Below the pieces are notes generated by a model. It worked only from the letters and a program-made list of their open reading frames with translations. It did no database searches and was not told the DNA's origin. Both the position numbers and the translations under genes were made by a program. Shown here one piece after another: positions 1 through 6,760 of a stretch of DNA of 22,212 nucleotides. This DNA is from Megasphaera sp. UBA5897 (GTDB taxonomy: Bacteria > Bacillota > Negativicutes > Veillonellales > Megasphaeraceae), in contig DJEN01000064.1 in the NCBI GenBank assembly GCA_002431345.1, positions 1,509-23,720 on the forward strand. Reading direction: 5' to 3'. How positions within the stretch are numbered: position 1 is the first letter of the stretch; every line of letters begins with the position of its first letter.

Positions 1-51
1 GCTGCTGCGCCCAAACCGCGCAAAGCAGACTTTGTGAAATACGTTCGCTAA
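1..51 (+). CDS. 3' end of an unidentified protein gene (partial)
   Basis: Frame 1 is open from the first base to a TAA at 49-51. It encodes a basic tail ending KPRKADFVKYVR. Only 16 codons are visible, so neither family nor function can be assigned. A strong hairpin follows about 140 bases downstream on the same strand, which fits the end of a rightward transcription unit. The short open stretch could also be chance. Confidence 0.4.
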   Translation, partial: AAAPKPRKADFVKYVR

Positions 52-193
52 CCATTTGCATAGAAGCTAGCCAGAAACCGTGACATACTGTTTTTGCCAT
101 CGTGTTCTCTGTCCTTCTTCCAAAAGTTTTTTGTTTGAAGTTTGAAGAACAGGATTGGTAATGCGGCAAACTAGGCATGCAGCACAGTATAAT

Positions 194-250
194 AAAGGGA
201 CTGTAATACATGAGTTCAAAAATTCTCATGGTATTACAGTCCTTTTCTTT
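194..250 (+). terminator. Intrinsic terminator, possibly bidirectional
   Basis: A stem of about 20 bp (194-214 against 225-246, with one bulged base) has a short A/T-rich loop and is followed on the + strand by TTTTCTTT and more T. It would end the rightward unit from the left edge. Read leftward, the tail is TTTATTATA, weaker but possibly enough to end the znu-zur operon, which has no other hairpin after its last gene. Confidence 0.75.
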
Positions 251-282
251 CATTTTTTTATATGTATCCTTATATACATATA

Positions 283-1053
283 TTACATCCTATCGTATAT
301 ATCCCTTGCCAAATAGGACAAATCGGAAAGAGCCTGGGCTTCATCGGCAATGCCGTCCGCCATCAGGCAGCAGACATACGGTGCCTTTTCTTTCCAAACA
401 ATACCGCAATCGTGGTACAAACCGTCCAGTTCGCCTGTTTTGTGGTCTACGCGGACCGTATGCGGAATTTGTGCCGGCAGGATGCAGTTATCTTCCTGCT
501 GGGAAAGAATCTGCCGCATGGCAGCATCTTCCTGTTGTCCCAAACAACGGCCCTGAGCCAGCCGCAGGAGGATATGTCCCATGTCGCTGGGTGTCGTTTT
601 ATTTTCCCGCCCGGCTTTCGCCGCATCAAAATCCATCATTTTTCGCTGCAGTATCGTTTGCGTCATGCCCTGCCGGGAAATTTCTTCATTGATTGCCTCC
701 ATCCCCAGCAAATCAATGAGCATATTGGTGCAGGTATTATCGCTTTCTACGATCATGTGCTGTACCAATTCCCGCACAGCAACCGGCGTTCCTTCCGGCT
801 TTTCGCCAAAGGAGCCGCCGTCTACAGGATGCTGCAGCGGCAGTATGGTATCAAAAGAGAGTCTGCCGCTGCCGACTTGGCGAAAGGCCTGAATCATAAT
901 CGGTATTTTAATCAGGCTTGCCGACGGCATGCAGCGATCGTTGTCCATAAAGGCTTCAGTATCCCCCAAGGATTGACAAAATATAGAAAGATTAAGAGGC
1001 TGCTGCAAGCGTTTTTCTTTCACCCGCTGCAGCCAATCTGTATGCAGATTCAT
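283..1053 (-). CDS. Class A beta-lactamase-like serine hydrolase, cytosolic
   Basis: A 256-residue protein with the active-site motifs of the penicillin-binding-protein/class A beta-lactamase fold: S46-L-I-K49 (SxxK), S104-D-N106 (SDN) and K205-T-G207 (KTG). The ATG at 1053 is preferred over the in-frame ATG at 1083 because a strong AAAGGAGT sits 7 nt upstream of it and the longer form would overlap zur. There is no signal peptide or membrane segment, so the protein probably stays in the cytoplasm, unlike resistance enzymes. No clear equivalent of the omega-loop deacylating glutamate (ExxN) is visible; the region reads RKMMDFDAAKAGREN. A peptidase or esterase role is therefore at least as likely as beta-lactam hydrolysis. 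It is the last gene of the znuC-znuB-zur operon, 13 nt after zur, and should share Zur control. Confidence 0.85.
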   Translation of the reverse strand: MNLHTDWLQRVKEKRLQQPLNLSIFCQSLGDTEAFMDNDRCMPSASLIKIPIMIQAFRQVGSGRLSFDTILPLQHPVDGGSFGEKPEGTPVAVRELVQHMIVESDNTCTNMLIDLLGMEAINEEISRQGMTQTILQRKMMDFDAAKAGRENKTTPSDMGHILLRLAQGRCLGQQEDAAMRQILSQQEDNCILPAQIPHTVRVDHKTGELDGLYHDCGIVWKEKAPYVCCLMADGIADEAQALSDLSYLARDIYDRM

Positions 1054-1066
1054 CAGTAACACTCCT

Positions 1067-1516
1067 TTATACATGCCGGGCATTCTGTCGTTTTTTTTGA
1101 CAGTCTGGGCAGTAGCCGTACAGTTCCAGCTGATGTCCTACGACTTCAAACTGTGTTTCTTTGGTAACTTCCTGTTCAAACGCAGTCAGCGGGCAATGAG
1201 GCAGCTCTACAATTTTATGGCAGCTCAGGCAAATTAAGCGATGCTGATGTCCTACAGAACGTAAGGAAAATCCATATTTGCGAATATCAGGCAAATATGA
1301 TTTTTCTGTAAGCCCTTTTTCTGTAAACATTTCCAACATCCGATAAATTGTCGAAACATTTATTGTTTTTCCTCGCTGCTGCAGCGTCTGATAAATACTA
1401 TCAGGCGTCAAGACACCTGATTTGGCAAGTAATAATTGAAGAACTGCATTGCGAGCCTTCGTATTTTTTAATCCATAACGGTGTAAATGTTCTCCTAAAT
1501 CTTGTATTGCGTCCAT
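1067..1516 (-). CDS. zur: Fur-family metal-responsive repressor, probably Zur
   Basis: A 149-residue protein with the Fur layout: an N-terminal winged helix (about 10-85, with NVSTIYRMLEMFTEKGL typical of the recognition helix region) and a C-terminal dimerisation and metal domain. The structural zinc site is given by C96-x2-C99 and C136-x2-C139. H90, H92 and H128 match the usual regulatory metal ligands. Family membership is plain from the sequence; zinc specificity is inferred from its place directly behind znuC and znuB and from paired palindromic operators upstream of the operon. When bound to zinc it should repress both divergent units. It starts 3 nt after the znuB stop. Fur or PerR are alternatives by sequence alone but fit the context less well. 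Confidence 0.9.
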   Translation of the reverse strand: MDAIQDLGEHLHRYGLKNTKARNAVLQLLLAKSGVLTPDSIYQTLQQRGKTINVSTIYRMLEMFTEKGLTEKSYLPDIRKYGFSLRSVGHQHRLICLSCHKIVELPHCPLTAFEQEVTKETQFEVVGHQLELYGYCPDCQKKRQNARHV

Positions 1517-1519
1517 TAT

Positions 1520-2326
1520 TTATCGACCTCCGCCAGCAGTTACTTCTTTATACGCAATAACCAACAAAAGCATAATTACTGATATAATTGCTGTTATCCC
1601 ACCAGGAGCAGCATCAACCCAAAACGAAATAAACAAACTGATGATGATGTCCAAAAAGCCAAACAGCACGGACAATTCTAAGGTTCGGCGAAATCCCTTT
1701 TGCAGCTGTAATGCCGTCGCCACAGGCAGGGCAATCAGAGAACTGATAACTAAAATGCCCACAATGCGGATAGCTACCGAAATGGTTGCCGCTACGAGAA
1801 CGGCAAAAATATAATTGATGAGCTTGGTCTTCACGCCGGCAATTTTGGCACCATCTTCATCAAAAGTCAGCATGACCAGCTGCGGATACAGTTTGATAAT
1901 CGTCAGCAGAGAAATAATGCTCAGCGCGACGACAGACCAGACGTCTTCTTTGGTAACGGTCAGCATACTGCCAAACAGAAACGATTCGACATTGGCATGA
2001 ACCAGTCCAGCACTCATAATCGTAATCGCAATCCCAACAGATAATGCCAAAATAATGACCAAAATAAGTTCGGCATAACGGCGGAACCGCTGCCGCAGGA
2101 CTTCAATCAGGACGCCAAAGACAGAAGTCAAACCAAAGGCACTGAGAATTGGGTTAACATCCAGCAACAGTCCCACAGCTACACCGGCGAGTGACGCGTG
2201 AGCTAAGACATCACCAATCATGGAATATCTTCGTAAGACAAGAAACATGCCAATCAATGGGCAAACCAGTGAAATTAATATAGCTACAATAAATGCGTTT
2301 TGTATAAATGCATAGGCAAACATCAA
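1520..2326 (-). CDS. znuB: Zinc ABC transporter permease
   Basis: A 268-residue, very hydrophobic protein of the ABC-3 metal permease family (ZnuB/AdcB/MntB type) with about eight predicted membrane spans. Visible family features are an N-terminal segment ending VLRRYSMIGDVLAHASLAGVAVG and a C-terminal segment rich in Ile/Leu/Val. It would form the membrane channel that takes zinc from the lipoprotein ZnuA using ATP hydrolysis by ZnuC. Its ATG overlaps the znuC stop by 4 nt (ATGA), a sign of translational coupling. Zinc rather than manganese is inferred from the adjacent zur and from the His ligands of ZnuA. Confidence 0.93.
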   Translation of the reverse strand: MMFAYAFIQNAFIVAILISLVCPLIGMFLVLRRYSMIGDVLAHASLAGVAVGLLLDVNPILSAFGLTSVFGVLIEVLRQRFRRYAELILVIILALSVGIAITIMSAGLVHANVESFLFGSMLTVTKEDVWSVVALSIISLLTIIKLYPQLVMLTFDEDGAKIAGVKTKLINYIFAVLVAATISVAIRIVGILVISSLIALPVATALQLQKGFRRTLELSVLFGFLDIIISLFISFWVDAAPGGITAIISVIMLLLVIAYKEVTAGGGR

Positions 2327-2988
2327 TCTTTCCCTCCCATGTTGTCCGATACGTATTCACGAATATATTCTTGAGGTGAGCAAAAATGTCCTTTGCCTTG
2401 AACAACATGAAACATCTTAGTCGAATTATGCACGGCAAATTTTAAATTATGTTCTACCGTAATAACGGTAACGCCATGCTGTTGATTCAATATCTTGATA
2501 AACGGATATAATTCCATTTGGCTTTTTACATCAATGCCAGTAGATGGCTCATCGAAGATAAGTAAATCCGGATGTCCCATTAAAGCCCGTGCAATCAATA
2601 CTTTTTGGCATTGTCCACCAGATAAATTACCAATAAGGGCATCTTTTAAGTGATATACATTCATTTGTTCCAACGCCTTGCGAATACACTGTTTATCTTT
2701 AAACCCTAAAATATGCCGCTGGCAGTTCAACACTTCATATACCGTAATCGGAAATTGATTTAACGTCTCAAACCGCTGCGGCACATATGCCGTATGCCGA
2801 AATGTACTGGTAATCGTCCCAGTACTCGGTGACAGTAATCCTAAAATTAATTTAATCAGCGTACTTTTACCGCTGCCATTTTCACCAACAACAGATATAT
2901 AATCTCCGTCTGCAATATGCATATGAATGTCTTGCAGTAAATAAGGTCCATGTTCATAGGCAAAAGAAACATGGTCTAGCTGTATCAT
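2323..2988 (-). CDS. znuC: Zinc ABC transporter ATP-binding protein
   Basis: A 221-residue ABC ATPase with all expected motifs: Walker A GENGSGKST (35-43), signature LSGGQ (122-126), Walker B LLIFDEP (142-148) and the H-loop histidine H180. It powers zinc import with ZnuB and ZnuA. It is the first gene of the leftward operon. Its start has an AAGGAGA ribosome binding site 7-8 nt upstream, and a promoter lies 43-71 nt upstream whose -35 element lies inside a Zur-type palindrome. Confidence 0.94.
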   Translation of the reverse strand: MIQLDHVSFAYEHGPYLLQDIHMHIADGDYISVVGENGSGKSTLIKLILGLLSPSTGTITSTFRHTAYVPQRFETLNQFPITVYEVLNCQRHILGFKDKQCIRKALEQMNVYHLKDALIGNLSGGQCQKVLIARALMGHPDLLIFDEPSTGIDVKSQMELYPFIKILNQQHGVTVITVEHNLKFAVHNSTKMFHVVQGKGHFCSPQEYIREYVSDNMGGKD

Positions 2989-3030
2989 ATCGATTTCTCC
3001 TTAGTATAGTTATAAATTGACAACAACTCT

Positions 3031-3059
3031 ATTATACGTATTTCCAAAAGTAAATGCAA
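3031..3059 (-). promoter_or_regulatory. Promoter of znuC-znuB-zur-hydrolase operon
   Basis: On the minus strand TATAAT (3036-3031) is preceded at a 17 bp spacing by TTGCAT (3059-3054). The -35 hexamer lies wholly inside the left half of the first palindromic operator, so bound Zur would directly block RNA polymerase. Assigned by consensus match and position only. Confidence 0.7.
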
Positions 3060-3073
3060 GGCATTTGCATTTA
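3051..3073. promoter_or_regulatory. Zur operator 1 (palindrome)
   Basis: A perfect 9-5-9 inverted repeat, TAAATGCAA-GGCAT-TTGCATTTA. It covers the -35 of the leftward promoter and ends exactly where the -35 of the znuA promoter begins. Its 23 bp span equals that of known Firmicute Zur boxes and the TAAAT ends are similar, but the core differs from the Bacillus subtilis motif. Zur binding is inferred from the adjacent znu and zur genes. Confidence 0.8.
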
Positions 3074-3102
3074 TTGACAAATACCCACGTTGGTGCTATT
3101 AT
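3074..3102 (+). promoter_or_regulatory. Promoter of znuA-amidase operon
   Basis: A perfect -35 TTGACA (3074-3079), 17 bp spacer and -10 TATTAT (3097-3102), placing transcription start near 3109. It is flanked by Zur operators on both sides, one abutting the -35 and one just downstream of the start site. Confidence 0.8.
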
Positions 3103-3115
3103 ATCACCTGTGCTT

Positions 3116-3138
3116 CAAATGCAAAGCATTTGCATTTA
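3116..3138. promoter_or_regulatory. Zur operator 2 (palindrome)
   Basis: A second inverted repeat almost identical to operator 1: AAATGCAA-AGCAT-TTGCATTT (8-5-8). Its centre is 65 bp from that of operator 1. It lies about +8 to +29 relative to the predicted znuA transcription start, a position expected to block initiation or escape. Confidence 0.8.
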
Positions 3139-3166
3139 GAGTCAATCTATGATAGGAGGTATTCAA

Positions 3167-4072
3167 ATGAAAAAATGGTTTTCTTTTTTATGCTGCTTGA
3201 TGTTGGCAGCGATTTTGTTAGTTGGCTGCAGCCCTGCAGCACCTGCTGCCAAAGACAATGACAAATTAAATGTCGCTGTTTCTTTCGATGCGATGAAAGA
3301 GTTCACCCAAGCTGTAGGCAAAGATAAAATCAACATCATTACGATGATTCCTGATGGAACAGAACCGCATGATTTTCAACCTACAACGAAAAACATGAAA
3401 GACCTGCAGCAAGCAAACGTCTTTATCTACAATGGATTTGGAATGGAACCGTGGGCTGAAAAAACATTAAAATCCATAGATAAAAAAGACTTAGTCGCAG
3501 TCAATGCTTCACAAGGTATCGACCCCATTGTTCTAAAAGATGAAAAAGAACGAAAAGAACACGGCAATTACGATCCGCATTGTTTCCTTAGTTTAGTAAA
3601 TGCGCAAATCGAAGTCAAAAACATTGCCGATGCATTAGCAAAAGCCGATCCTAAAAATGCTGATTTTTATCAAAAAAATGCCGCAGATTACAATGCACAG
3701 TTGCAGCAGCTCTATGCGGAATATAAGCAAAAATTCCAAGCCGTTCCAAACAAACAATTTGTTACCGGACATGCTGCATTTGGCTACTTATGCCGTGACT
3801 TTGGCTTGACGCAAACCAGTGTCGAATCTGTATTTGCTGATGGCGAACCGACAACGCAGCAATTAGCTAATCTGGTTGAATATTGTAAAACGCATCATGT
3901 AAAAACAATCTTTACCGAAGATATGGTAAGCCCGAAAACATCACAAACTTTAGCCAATGAAGTAGGCGCTGCCGTCAAAACAATTCATACGATGGAAAGC
4001 AGCGAAGGCTCTGCAACCTATATGGATCGTATGAAAGAAGATTTAAACGAAATTTATACCAGCCTGCAGTAA
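3167..4072 (+). CDS. znuA: Zinc-binding lipoprotein of ABC transporter
   Basis: A 301-residue solute-binding protein of the ZnuA/TroA cluster. The ATG at 3167 is chosen because AGGAGGT lies 7 nt upstream; an in-frame ATG at 3149 precedes that site and is unlikely. The N-terminus is a lipoprotein signal with lipobox LVGC, lipidated at C21, so the protein is anchored outside the membrane. Likely metal ligands are H68 (in DGTEPHDFQP), H138 (in YDPHCFLS, where the family usually has DPHxWLSP) and H202 (in VTGHAAFGYL). Three histidines point to zinc rather than manganese. The histidine-rich loop of many ZnuA proteins is replaced by a short charged stretch before H138. It lies divergent from znuCB, which supply its permease and ATPase. 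Confidence 0.93.
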   Translation: MKKWFSFLCCLMLAAILLVGCSPAAPAAKDNDKLNVAVSFDAMKEFTQAVGKDKINIITMIPDGTEPHDFQPTTKNMKDLQQANVFIYNGFGMEPWAEKTLKSIDKKDLVAVNASQGIDPIVLKDEKERKEHGNYDPHCFLSLVNAQIEVKNIADALAKADPKNADFYQKNAADYNAQLQQLYAEYKQKFQAVPNKQFVTGHAAFGYLCRDFGLTQTSVESVFADGEPTTQQLANLVEYCKTHHVKTIFTEDMVSPKTSQTLANEVGAAVKTIHTMESSEGSATYMDRMKEDLNEIYTSLQ

Positions 4073-4085
4073 AAGGGGGATTATC

Positions 4086-4679
4086 TTGACTCGTCGTGAA
4101 TTTTTTAAATTGTCAATTGCTGCATTGACATCGTTCTCTATGGTGCCGGAATTACCGGTACTTGCAAGCGAAAATACCAAAAGAATTATACCGCAGCCGC
4201 CGATTCAAGAAACCCATCTTACTTTTTCTGAAACTCTCATTCCAAGGAAGATAACTAATTTATTAATTTTACATCATGTCGGAGGTACTAATCGCGAAGT
4301 TTCTGCTTCAGAAATTCATCAATGGCATTTGCAAAATGGCTGGGCTGGTATTGGCTATCACTATGTCATTCACAAAGACGGCCGTATTGAAAAAGGCCGC
4401 CCAGAAGCCATGATTGGCGCTCATTGTTATGGATATAATCAAACCTCTATCGGGATTGTTTCTATTGGCAATTTTCAAACTGCTTGGCCTACAAAACAAC
4501 AAATTACCAGTGCCGTTCATTTATTGGCATACTTATGCCAACAGTACCATATTCAGCCAAATGCATCTACTATTGTTGGTCATCGCGATTTAAATAATAC
4601 TGACTGTCCAGGACAACACTACTATACTTCATTGCCAACCATCCGGCAGGAAATAAGAAAAAAGTTATCTTTTACATAA
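4086..4679 (+). CDS. Tat-exported N-acetylmuramoyl-L-alanine amidase (Amidase_2)
   Basis: A 197-residue protein starting at TTG (4086) with AAAGGGGGA upstream, 13 nt after the znuA stop, so probably co-transcribed with znuA. The N-terminus TRREFFK followed by a hydrophobic stretch and an Ala-rich cleavage region (about 25-28) is a twin-arginine export signal. The rest is a T7-lysozyme/PGRP-type amidase domain (about 55-185). Expected zinc ligands are a His of H63-H64, H166 in GHRDLN and C174 in DCPG, and GIGYHYVI is typical of the family. It should cut the bond between muramic acid and the peptide in peptidoglycan. Tat export fits a protein that folds and takes up zinc before leaving the cell. 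Its link with znuA suggests Zur-controlled expression, unusual for a wall hydrolase. Confidence 0.88.
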   Translation: MTRREFFKLSIAALTSFSMVPELPVLASENTKRIIPQPPIQETHLTFSETLIPRKITNLLILHHVGGTNREVSASEIHQWHLQNGWAGIGYHYVIHKDGRIEKGRPEAMIGAHCYGYNQTSIGIVSIGNFQTAWPTKQQITSAVHLLAYLCQQYHIQPNASTIVGHRDLNNTDCPGQHYYTSLPTIRQEIRKKLSFT

Positions 4680-4732
4680 ATACAGAAAGGAGCTCAGCAT
4701 AACCTACACGTAATAAATACAACAACGTAACG

Positions 4733-4780
4733 AAAAGAGAGCTTGTGAAAATATTTTACCATTTCACAAGCTCTCTTTTT
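4733..4780. terminator. Bidirectional intrinsic terminator
   Basis: A perfect 18 bp stem (4733-4750 with 4762-4779) around an 11-base A/T-rich loop, starting with AAAAGAGAG and ending in CTCTCTTTTTT. It lies between the convergent amidase and symporter genes and has T-runs on both strands, so it should end both units. Confidence 0.92.
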
Positions 4781-4813
4781 TAGTATGTTATCCCCTATAG
4801 TTCCCTATCTGTA

Positions 4814-6193
4814 TTAATGACCTGCTGTCACTTTTTCTTCTACGGTTTCAGATACTTCTTTTTCCTGCAAATGTGCATAATATTTTTTCGTTTCTGCTAC
4901 GACGACACCGCTCAAGCCAATGAGGGCAATCAAGTTTGGAATCGCCATCAAGCCATTGACAATATCAGCCAATACCCAAATGACATCCAATTTAATAAAT
5001 GCGCCGCAGGCAACGAGAACGATAAAAATGACACGGTACGGCATAATGCCTTTGACGCCGACGAGATATTCTACGCAGCGTTCGCCGTAATAGTTCCAGC
5101 CAAGAATAGTCGTAAAAGCAAATAATGTCAAGCCAATGCAGAGAATCATGCTGCCCCAAGCCGGATATGCCTGCAGGAATGCCGAGTTTGTCAAAGCTGC
5201 GCCGTTTAAATCCCCCGTCCAGGCACCGCTGACTACAATAACCAAGCCTGTCAATGTGCAGATAATAATCGTATCAATAAACGTACCGGTCATAGAAATC
5301 AAGCCTTGTTCAGCCGGCCATTTGGTTTTGGCAGCAGCTGCTACAATCGGAGCACTGCCCAAACCGGATTCGTTGGAGAATACGCCGCGCGCAACACCAT
5401 TACGCATTGCCATGAGAACCGTAGCTCCCAAGAAGCCGCCAGCAGCAGCCGTCGGTGTAAATGCACAAACAATAATTTGTTCAATAGCTGCTGGTACTCT
5501 ATCATAAAACGCAATCAAAAAGCCTACTGTAGAAATCACATAGACAATCGCCATTGCCGGAACGATTTTGGAAGCTACTTTGGAAATAGACTGCAAACCG
5601 CCAATCGTAACAGCTGCGACGACAATCGTCAGGACAACAGCCGTATATTCAACAGGCACATTAGTTGCCAGATTCATAATTTCTACAATGGAATTGACCT
5701 GTGCAAACGTACCAATACCAAAGAAAGCAACGAGAACGCCGAAGAAAGCAAACAAGAATGCCAGTGGCTTGAATTTTTTGCCCAAGCCATTTTCAATATA
5801 ATACATCGGCCCGCCGGAAATATCGCCGTTCTTATCTACCGTGCGGTATTTGACTGCCAAGCAACCTTCGGCATATTTAGTAGCCATGCCGACGAAAGCT
5901 GCCATCCACATCCAAAAGATGGCACCGGGACCTCCAGCGTGAATCGCTGTCGCAACACCAACAATGTTACCGGTACCTACGGTAGCAGCCAATGCGGTGC
6001 AGAGTGCTTTGAAGCTGTCTACATCACCGTCACCCTGGTTTTTCGCTGTAAAAATAAGTTTTAATGCCCGCGGCAGTCTAAATACCTGCAGCAAATGCAA
6101 ACGAACTGTCAGCATTAAACCAGTCCCAATCAACAATACCAATAACGGCGGTCCCCATACAAAACTGTCAATTGCATTCAACGTTTCCAACAT
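4814..6193 (-). CDS. AGCS-family sodium:alanine/glycine symporter
   Basis: A 459-residue membrane protein of the alanine-or-glycine:cation symporter family (AlsT/DagA/AgcS type) with about ten to eleven spans. Family landmarks are GTGNIVGVATAI, GGPGAIFWMWMAAFVGMATKYAEG, GGPMYYIENGLG and NESGLGSAPI. It imports small neutral amino acids with sodium. The ATG at 6193 has a purine-rich AAAGGGG site upstream. The gene stands alone and is preceded by a tandem glycine riboswitch and terminator, which points to glycine as a substrate or signal. The polar, basic C-terminus ends in a short Glu/Lys-rich tail. Confidence 0.94.
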   Translation of the reverse strand: MLETLNAIDSFVWGPPLLVLLIGTGLMLTVRLHLLQVFRLPRALKLIFTAKNQGDGDVDSFKALCTALAATVGTGNIVGVATAIHAGGPGAIFWMWMAAFVGMATKYAEGCLAVKYRTVDKNGDISGGPMYYIENGLGKKFKPLAFLFAFFGVLVAFFGIGTFAQVNSIVEIMNLATNVPVEYTAVVLTIVVAAVTIGGLQSISKVASKIVPAMAIVYVISTVGFLIAFYDRVPAAIEQIIVCAFTPTAAAGGFLGATVLMAMRNGVARGVFSNESGLGSAPIVAAAAKTKWPAEQGLISMTGTFIDTIIICTLTGLVIVVSGAWTGDLNGAALTNSAFLQAYPAWGSMILCIGLTLFAFTTILGWNYYGERCVEYLVGVKGIMPYRVIFIVLVACGAFIKLDVIWVLADIVNGLMAIPNLIALIGLSGVVVAETKKYYAHLQEKEVSETVEEKVTAGH

Positions 6194-6234
6194 AATTCCC
6201 TACCCCTTTACACTGTATACGTATAAATAAATAC

Positions 6235-6272
6235 AAAAAAACCTATCATCAGCATATCCTCTGAAGATAGGT
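6235..6272 (-). terminator. Riboswitch expression-platform terminator
   Basis: On the minus strand a 12 bp stem with one mismatch (6272-6261 with 6252-6241), loop AGGATATG and then seven T. It lies between the second glycine aptamer and the symporter start, so it is the likely switch element. It contains CAGAGGATA (6263-6255), an exact copy of the 3' edge of the aptamer (6321-6313). Confidence 0.88.
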
Positions 6273-6312
6273 CATCAAAAACAGCATACCAAATAAAGAA
6301 TTATATCGATGC

Positions 6313-6477
6313 TATCCTCTGTCCTTTTGCCTGAGAGATTGGGAAAGAAATTTCTCATCCTTGCACCTTCGGCGCCCGATTAGGGACTCTCCAGAGTCGT
6401 GTCTGTACACGGTCCTGCCCACTGGGCACCTGAGAGTTTGACTCCTTCGGTAGGTCATCTGACCTTCTCCCATGTAC
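6313..6477 (-). ncRNA. Tandem glycine riboswitch
   Basis: Two consecutive glycine aptamers on the minus strand. Aptamer 1 (about 6477-6405) has P1 strands GTACATGG/CCGTGTAC, then GGAGA, CCGAAGGAGTCAAACTCTCAGG and GGACC. Aptamer 2 (about 6398-6315) has CTCTGGAGAG, CCGAAGGTGCAAGG, CTCTCAGGCAAAAGGACAGAG. These are the conserved landmarks of the family. The leader (GTG-GAC-GAAG) and the inter-aptamer linker (AGACAC) can form a kink-turn with a 3-nt bulge and tandem G-A pairs, as in other tandem glycine riboswitches. It controls the AGCS symporter through the terminator at 6235-6272. Confidence 0.95.
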
Positions 6478-6507
6478 TTCGTCCACTTGCTATGTGATTT
6501 GATTGGA

Positions 6508-6536
6508 ATTATACGCTATCTTTTTCTATTTTGCAA
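6508..6536 (-). promoter_or_regulatory. Promoter of glycine riboswitch-symporter unit
   Basis: Minus-strand TATAAT (6513-6508) with TTGCAA (6536-6531) at exactly 17 bp spacing. Transcription would start about 25 nt upstream of the first aptamer, leaving room for the kink-turn leader. Confidence 0.7.
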
Positions 6537-6540
6537 CCCC

Positions 6541-6708
6541 CTTTCTTACAAAAATGTATTATGAATGGACATTTGCATGTAGCGAGCGCAAAAATTTATA
6601 AAGATGTTACGATAGTATTTGTAAAATTATTTTAAATTTTATTGCTTTTTCAACAAATTATACGAAAAAGTAATATATACATAAAAATTTAAAAAATTTT
6701 AATGCTGC
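6541..6708. other. AT-rich intergenic stretch, no gene seen
   Basis: About 170 bases of very AT-rich sequence between the symporter promoter and the surE terminator. I see no start codon with a ribosome binding site, no conserved RNA and no paired operator. An isolated ATTTGCAT near 6572 resembles half of a Zur box but has no partner. Confidence 0.6.
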
Positions 6709-6753
6709 AAAAAAAGTGACTCACGCACAGCACAGCTGCAGCATGAATCACTT
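6709..6753 (-). terminator. Intrinsic terminator after surE
   Basis: Minus-strand stem of 13 bp with two G-U pairs (6753-6741 with 6726-6714), a 14-base loop and a run of seven T. It lies just after the surE stop and should end the guaB-to-surE operon. Confidence 0.9.
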
Positions 6754-6760
6754 CTCTACG

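Noticed and set aside
53..64. Isolated CATTTGCAT, similar to half of the Zur palindrome (a similar half lies near 6570)
   Set aside because: No inverted partner at the expected spacing and no zinc-related gene next to it.
188..193. TATAAT on the + strand resembling a -10 box
   Set aside because: No -35 at a workable spacing and no gene downstream on that strand; it sits next to a terminator hairpin.
283..1053. Antibiotic-resistance beta-lactamase
   Set aside because: There is no export signal and no clear deacylating glutamate, and the gene sits in a zinc operon, so a resistance call is not supported.
262..1059. Long open frame on the + strand (265 codons)
   Set aside because: It is antisense to the serine hydrolase, whose SxxK, SDN and KTG motifs show that the minus strand is coding; the + product is rich in His/Arg/Cys and matches no family.
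5306..6064. 252-codon + strand open frame inside the symporter gene
   Set aside because: Antisense to a clear AGCS symporter; composition (many Cys, Asn, Arg) is typical of a shadow frame and no ribosome binding site was seen.
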